From positions 33,792,392 to 33,856,391 of the forward strand of contig CM057142.1 in NCBI GenBank assembly GCA_029964075.1: a stretch of DNA of 64,000 nucleotides, given 5' to 3'. How positions within the stretch are numbered: position 1 is the first letter of the stretch; each line of letters begins with the position of its first letter. The position numbers and the translations under genes were made by a program. The stretch comes from Patiria pectinifera. Its lineage: Eukaryota; Echinodermata; Asteroidea; Valvatida; Asterinidae. Shown here piece by piece: positions 61,321 through 64,000 of the stretch. The notes below the pieces were generated by a model. It saw only the letters and a program-made list of their open reading frames with translations, did not search any database and was not told the origin of the DNA.

Positions 61321-61537
61321 CATGGACTACCGGCCAAAGGCATCTATGTGACCCTACTATCTTACTCATAATTTCCTCATCCCTGAACTTGATAAAACAA
61401 ATGTGCTTCATCTACCATCCCTACATGTAGTTTGGCACTAAGATTTGTTACGTAGAGTTTGGATGCTTATTTCAAAATTGGAAAAACAACACTTTGGCTT
61501 GGCTTATTACCATAAAACATTTACCCTTTATTGTTAA

Positions 61538-62058
61538 AGGGAATGTACATCATTGGCTTTTGCTGTAATTTTCAGAAATGGAGTATTTGAGGGGTTAGTA
61601 TAATATATCAAATATTGTTACACTGACATGTTTGAAGTTTTGTGTTCGAAAATGCTGGAAAAACCAAGAAAAACTAAATTGTTCAAGTAGTCTGGCTCCC
61701 TGACTCCACTAAAGATGAAATGGATCATTTTATAGTTGCCAGAAAATTGTAAGGTAAGGGAACCAGTCTAGCTGGCCTGCACACGTTCATGAACATGTAA
61801 TTAATACCAAACAAAATTTGGACTGAAAAAGGGTAAATTTGGAGCAGTAGTTGAAATATAGTTAGGTTTTTCCAACTGTGGTCGGCCGACCACCGTTGGA
61901 AATGTATACAAAAATACCATTTTCTGAAAATGACTTCACACCAGGTGCCATAATTTTACAGGATGCTTTAGACTGTCATCTAACAACATCCTAGTAAGGT
62001 ATTTCTAAAAAACTTTGTAGTTTTATTTTTCGATGTTTGCAAATGTTGTATATTCCCT
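61538..62058. mobile_element. TTAA-bounded MITE, family A copy 3 (inverted)
   Basis: Bounded by TTAA at 61534-61537 and 62059-62062. It carries the family A landmarks in reverse order, including GGTCGGCCGACC near 61880, so it is inserted in the opposite orientation to copies 1 and 2. Confidence 0.8.
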
Positions 62059-62586
62059 TTAAATAACAGTTCGATTTAAGAGCTGTGAACTTGAAATATG
62101 TAAGAGCACAGGCAGCAGTTGTAGCCAAGGATTGTGGGTCTTCGTCAGGGTGGATTTTGTGCTTAAAGATTAAGAGCCCTTAAAAAAAGCTAAAGGAGGG
62201 TAGTTTATTGAGAGAAAAAAATTGTGGAAAATGGTGGTTTTTAATACTGAAATTACAAGTTACATGGAAGACTTAGAAAAGCCTCTTTAGTTCCCACTTT
62301 GTTTAGACATCCTGAAGAACTTTTAAGCTTTCAGAAATTTATGTTTGCCAATTTTACCATTCTATACAACACAATACTATGAACAGCACCCTCTTGTGTT
62401 CTCAGTTTTACATTCATTATGAGGTCCAGGATGATATTGGCCAAATCCAAAACCTGGAGCAATCACATCTATAGATGTATTGGCTGCTACATGCTCATTG
62501 GTTCATGTGCCTTGAAGCATGTGATCCGCCATCTTGGATCCCCCAAATATCATGTTCTGCAGTTAATTTTTTGTTTTACTAAACAG

Positions 62587-62765
62587 CAGGGGCGTCACCA
62601 AGGGGCAGGGGCACGTGCCCCCGGAAAACCTAGTGCCCCGAGTGCCCCCCCATCTGAGATTTGGGTTGGTAAAAAAATATATATATATTCACTTAAGTGC
62701 CCCCCCATCAAATGCTGGTGCCCCCCCTGTGCCCCCCCAGACTGAAAAGTCTGGTGACGCCACTG
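62587..62765. mobile_element. Short hAT-type MITE
   Basis: Termini CAGGGGCGTCACCA / TGGTGACGCCACTG and an exact 8-bp duplication CTAAACAG (62579-62586 and 62766-62773). Only 179 bp, with runs of C near both ends and no coding capacity. Confidence 0.9.
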
Positions 62766-63267
62766 CTAAACAGTTCCTGTAATAATCAATTGTTCTGCAG
62801 ATGTTGACCTGTCCTAGACATAGGATTGTTTAAATCATGGGTTACCGAAGATGGTGTCCGCTAGCTGCTTTAATGAGAGGGCATTTGTCAAGCAGTCCAG
62901 ATAGTATAGTGGTCAGTGGTGACAGGTACCTATAGGTTGCTGAGTAACCGGAACTCCCAATACATTTTTGCTACACACAGGAACCTTCCCTGATCAAAAA
63001 AAAAAATTGTGCAATAGCCTAAAAGCACTTTTTGCAGTTAAACTTTTATGGGCTATCAAGTCCCATGTACAGTAAAATGACTGTGGTACCTGCCTCAATC
63101 TTGCAAAGTCATCCCAAACCTCTGGGTGGATTTTAAAGGATCTGGGAGAATATTTGTGAAAATACCTGTATCAGATGAAGTCTTGTCATAAAGCTCATCC
63201 AATTGCCTCTAGATGACAACACTTTTAGGGATACTGGGATACCATTTACTTCTAGAAGTTGACATTG

Positions 63268-63329
63268 TCAATCATCCAGCACACTGTCCAGCCAGTCCTC
63301 AAGGCTGTCTGTGCCGTTTTTTGAAGTGG
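63268..63329 (-). CDS. AVEN: Aven-like gene, last coding exon
   Basis: After a TACTTTTCAG acceptor the complement reads (x)CC then TSKNGTDSLEDWLDSVLDD and TGA (63268-63270). Human Aven, an apoptosis and ATM-checkpoint regulator, ends in TSKNVTEEELEDWLDSMIS from memory, so the acidic DWLDS tail and the preceding TSKN both match. Only 62 bases are coding, so this is a short match; the remaining exons would lie beyond 64000. No clear poly(A) signal follows close by; AATAAA candidates on the minus strand are over 1 kb away. Confidence 0.72.
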
Positions 63330-64000
63330 CTGAAAAGTACAAAGGGACACGTCACAACTAACTTAAGTAAGCATGTATAAATGTTTACAGATAGATTTGG
63401 GAATTTGGCTAGACACTTGGGATTTGTTAAGACATTAATGATGGCACAGATGAGTTGAGATTTGATGAACCGGTTACCAAAAACAGTAAACAAACTCAAA
63501 ATAAGTTGGTTTCGTTGCAGTTTCTGGCCCATCAAACAACATTTTCTTGCCGTTTCATTGGATGTCCACAGAAAGAAAAACAACCGAGTCAAGTCACCAC
63601 TATGTTGACATGTAATTTTTTTGGCACTTTGATATGGTCTTTATCTTGGCACAAACTTTCAACAAATTGCAAGAACCAAAATCTGAACACCAAGAATTTA
63701 TATCAGACGGAACCTACATACATGTACAAACAAAACCGTATGACAAACTCAAAGACACTGACCATGCTGATTGGTGATCATTTCTAAAGAACATTGCTTC
63801 AGAACTTAGGCCAGGAAAAAAAAGTAAACCATTTTGTCCTTCTTGCCTGCTTTCTTTTTCCTGCCCGCCTTCTGCTTTTGTTTTTTATTCATACATTTGC
63901 AATATATTCTGCAAATACATTGTCAATATTATTACCTCTTTATTTGTTTCCAACAAAATTGTAGCTACATAGAAAGGGTTACAGCTCCTTTACACACAAT
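63330..64000 (-). other. Presumed intron of the Aven-like gene
   Basis: No further Aven-like exon and no recognised repeat seen on either strand. ORFs of 97 and 110 codons here (63299-63592 minus, 63455-63787 plus) match nothing I know and look like chance. Confidence 0.4.

Larger units (their letters stand above)
53820..63267. other. Intergenic region between the Aven-like gene and GALNT7
   Basis: No coding exon recognised. It should hold the Aven 3' UTR and the GALNT7 promoter and any 5' non-coding exons. It contains the repeats listed separately at 56444-56766, 58895-59198, 59410-59612, 60426-60759, 60857-61175, 61538-62058 and 62587-62765. A short CTG run (about 53871-53884) lies just upstream of the GALNT7 start codon. 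Confidence 0.5.

Overview
This is a window of animal nuclear DNA. Genes are split into short exons with GT/AG introns, intergenic space is long, and dozens of small non-coding inverted-repeat elements fill introns and spacers. Gene content (molybdo-flavoenzyme, GALNT7, Aven) is metazoan. A tRNA-derived SINE carrying a CTTGGGCAAG motif, the GCGCTTTACAA-type repeat and the abundance of MITEs fit a marine invertebrate, perhaps a deuterostome such as an echinoderm. Lineage is an inference; the sequence alone does not fix it.

All three genes lie on the minus strand, so they read from right to left. (1) 63268-63329 is the last coding exon of an Aven-like gene, whose other exons lie beyond the right edge. 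(2) 25810-53819 is a complete polypeptide N-acetylgalactosaminyltransferase 7 (GALNT7) gene with ten coding exons, 642 codons and a 12.7-kb first intron. Its phases agree at every junction. (3) 290-21885 is the 5' part of a xanthine dehydrogenase / aldehyde oxidase family gene: 21 coding exons, about 829 residues of an expected ~1330. It covers both 2Fe-2S domains, the FAD/NAD domain and the start of the molybdenum domain, then runs off the left edge. I assembled it exon by exon and every junction phase is consistent.

The enzyme gene is unusual. Its FAD/NAD part looks like xanthine dehydrogenase, but its molybdenum-domain start looks like aldehyde oxidase (GGAFGGK). The residue that is the purine-contacting Glu in XDH (bovine Glu802) and Val in aldehyde oxidase is Ser here (codon at 337-339).

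The rest is mainly mobile-element debris without transposase or reverse transcriptase ORFs. Three hAT-type non-autonomous elements have perfect 8-bp target duplications (3298-4125, 39518-39982, 62587-62765). Several TTAA-bounded families occur, one with a perfect 46-bp central palindrome. There are TA-bounded palindromic elements, a SINE with a 12-bp target duplication (10340-10640), an element pair ending in TTAGGG-type sequence, a 32-bp minisatellite with higher-order structure next to a splice donor, and one clear nested insertion. I found no rRNA, no functional tRNA, no CRISPR array and no bacterial-type operon.
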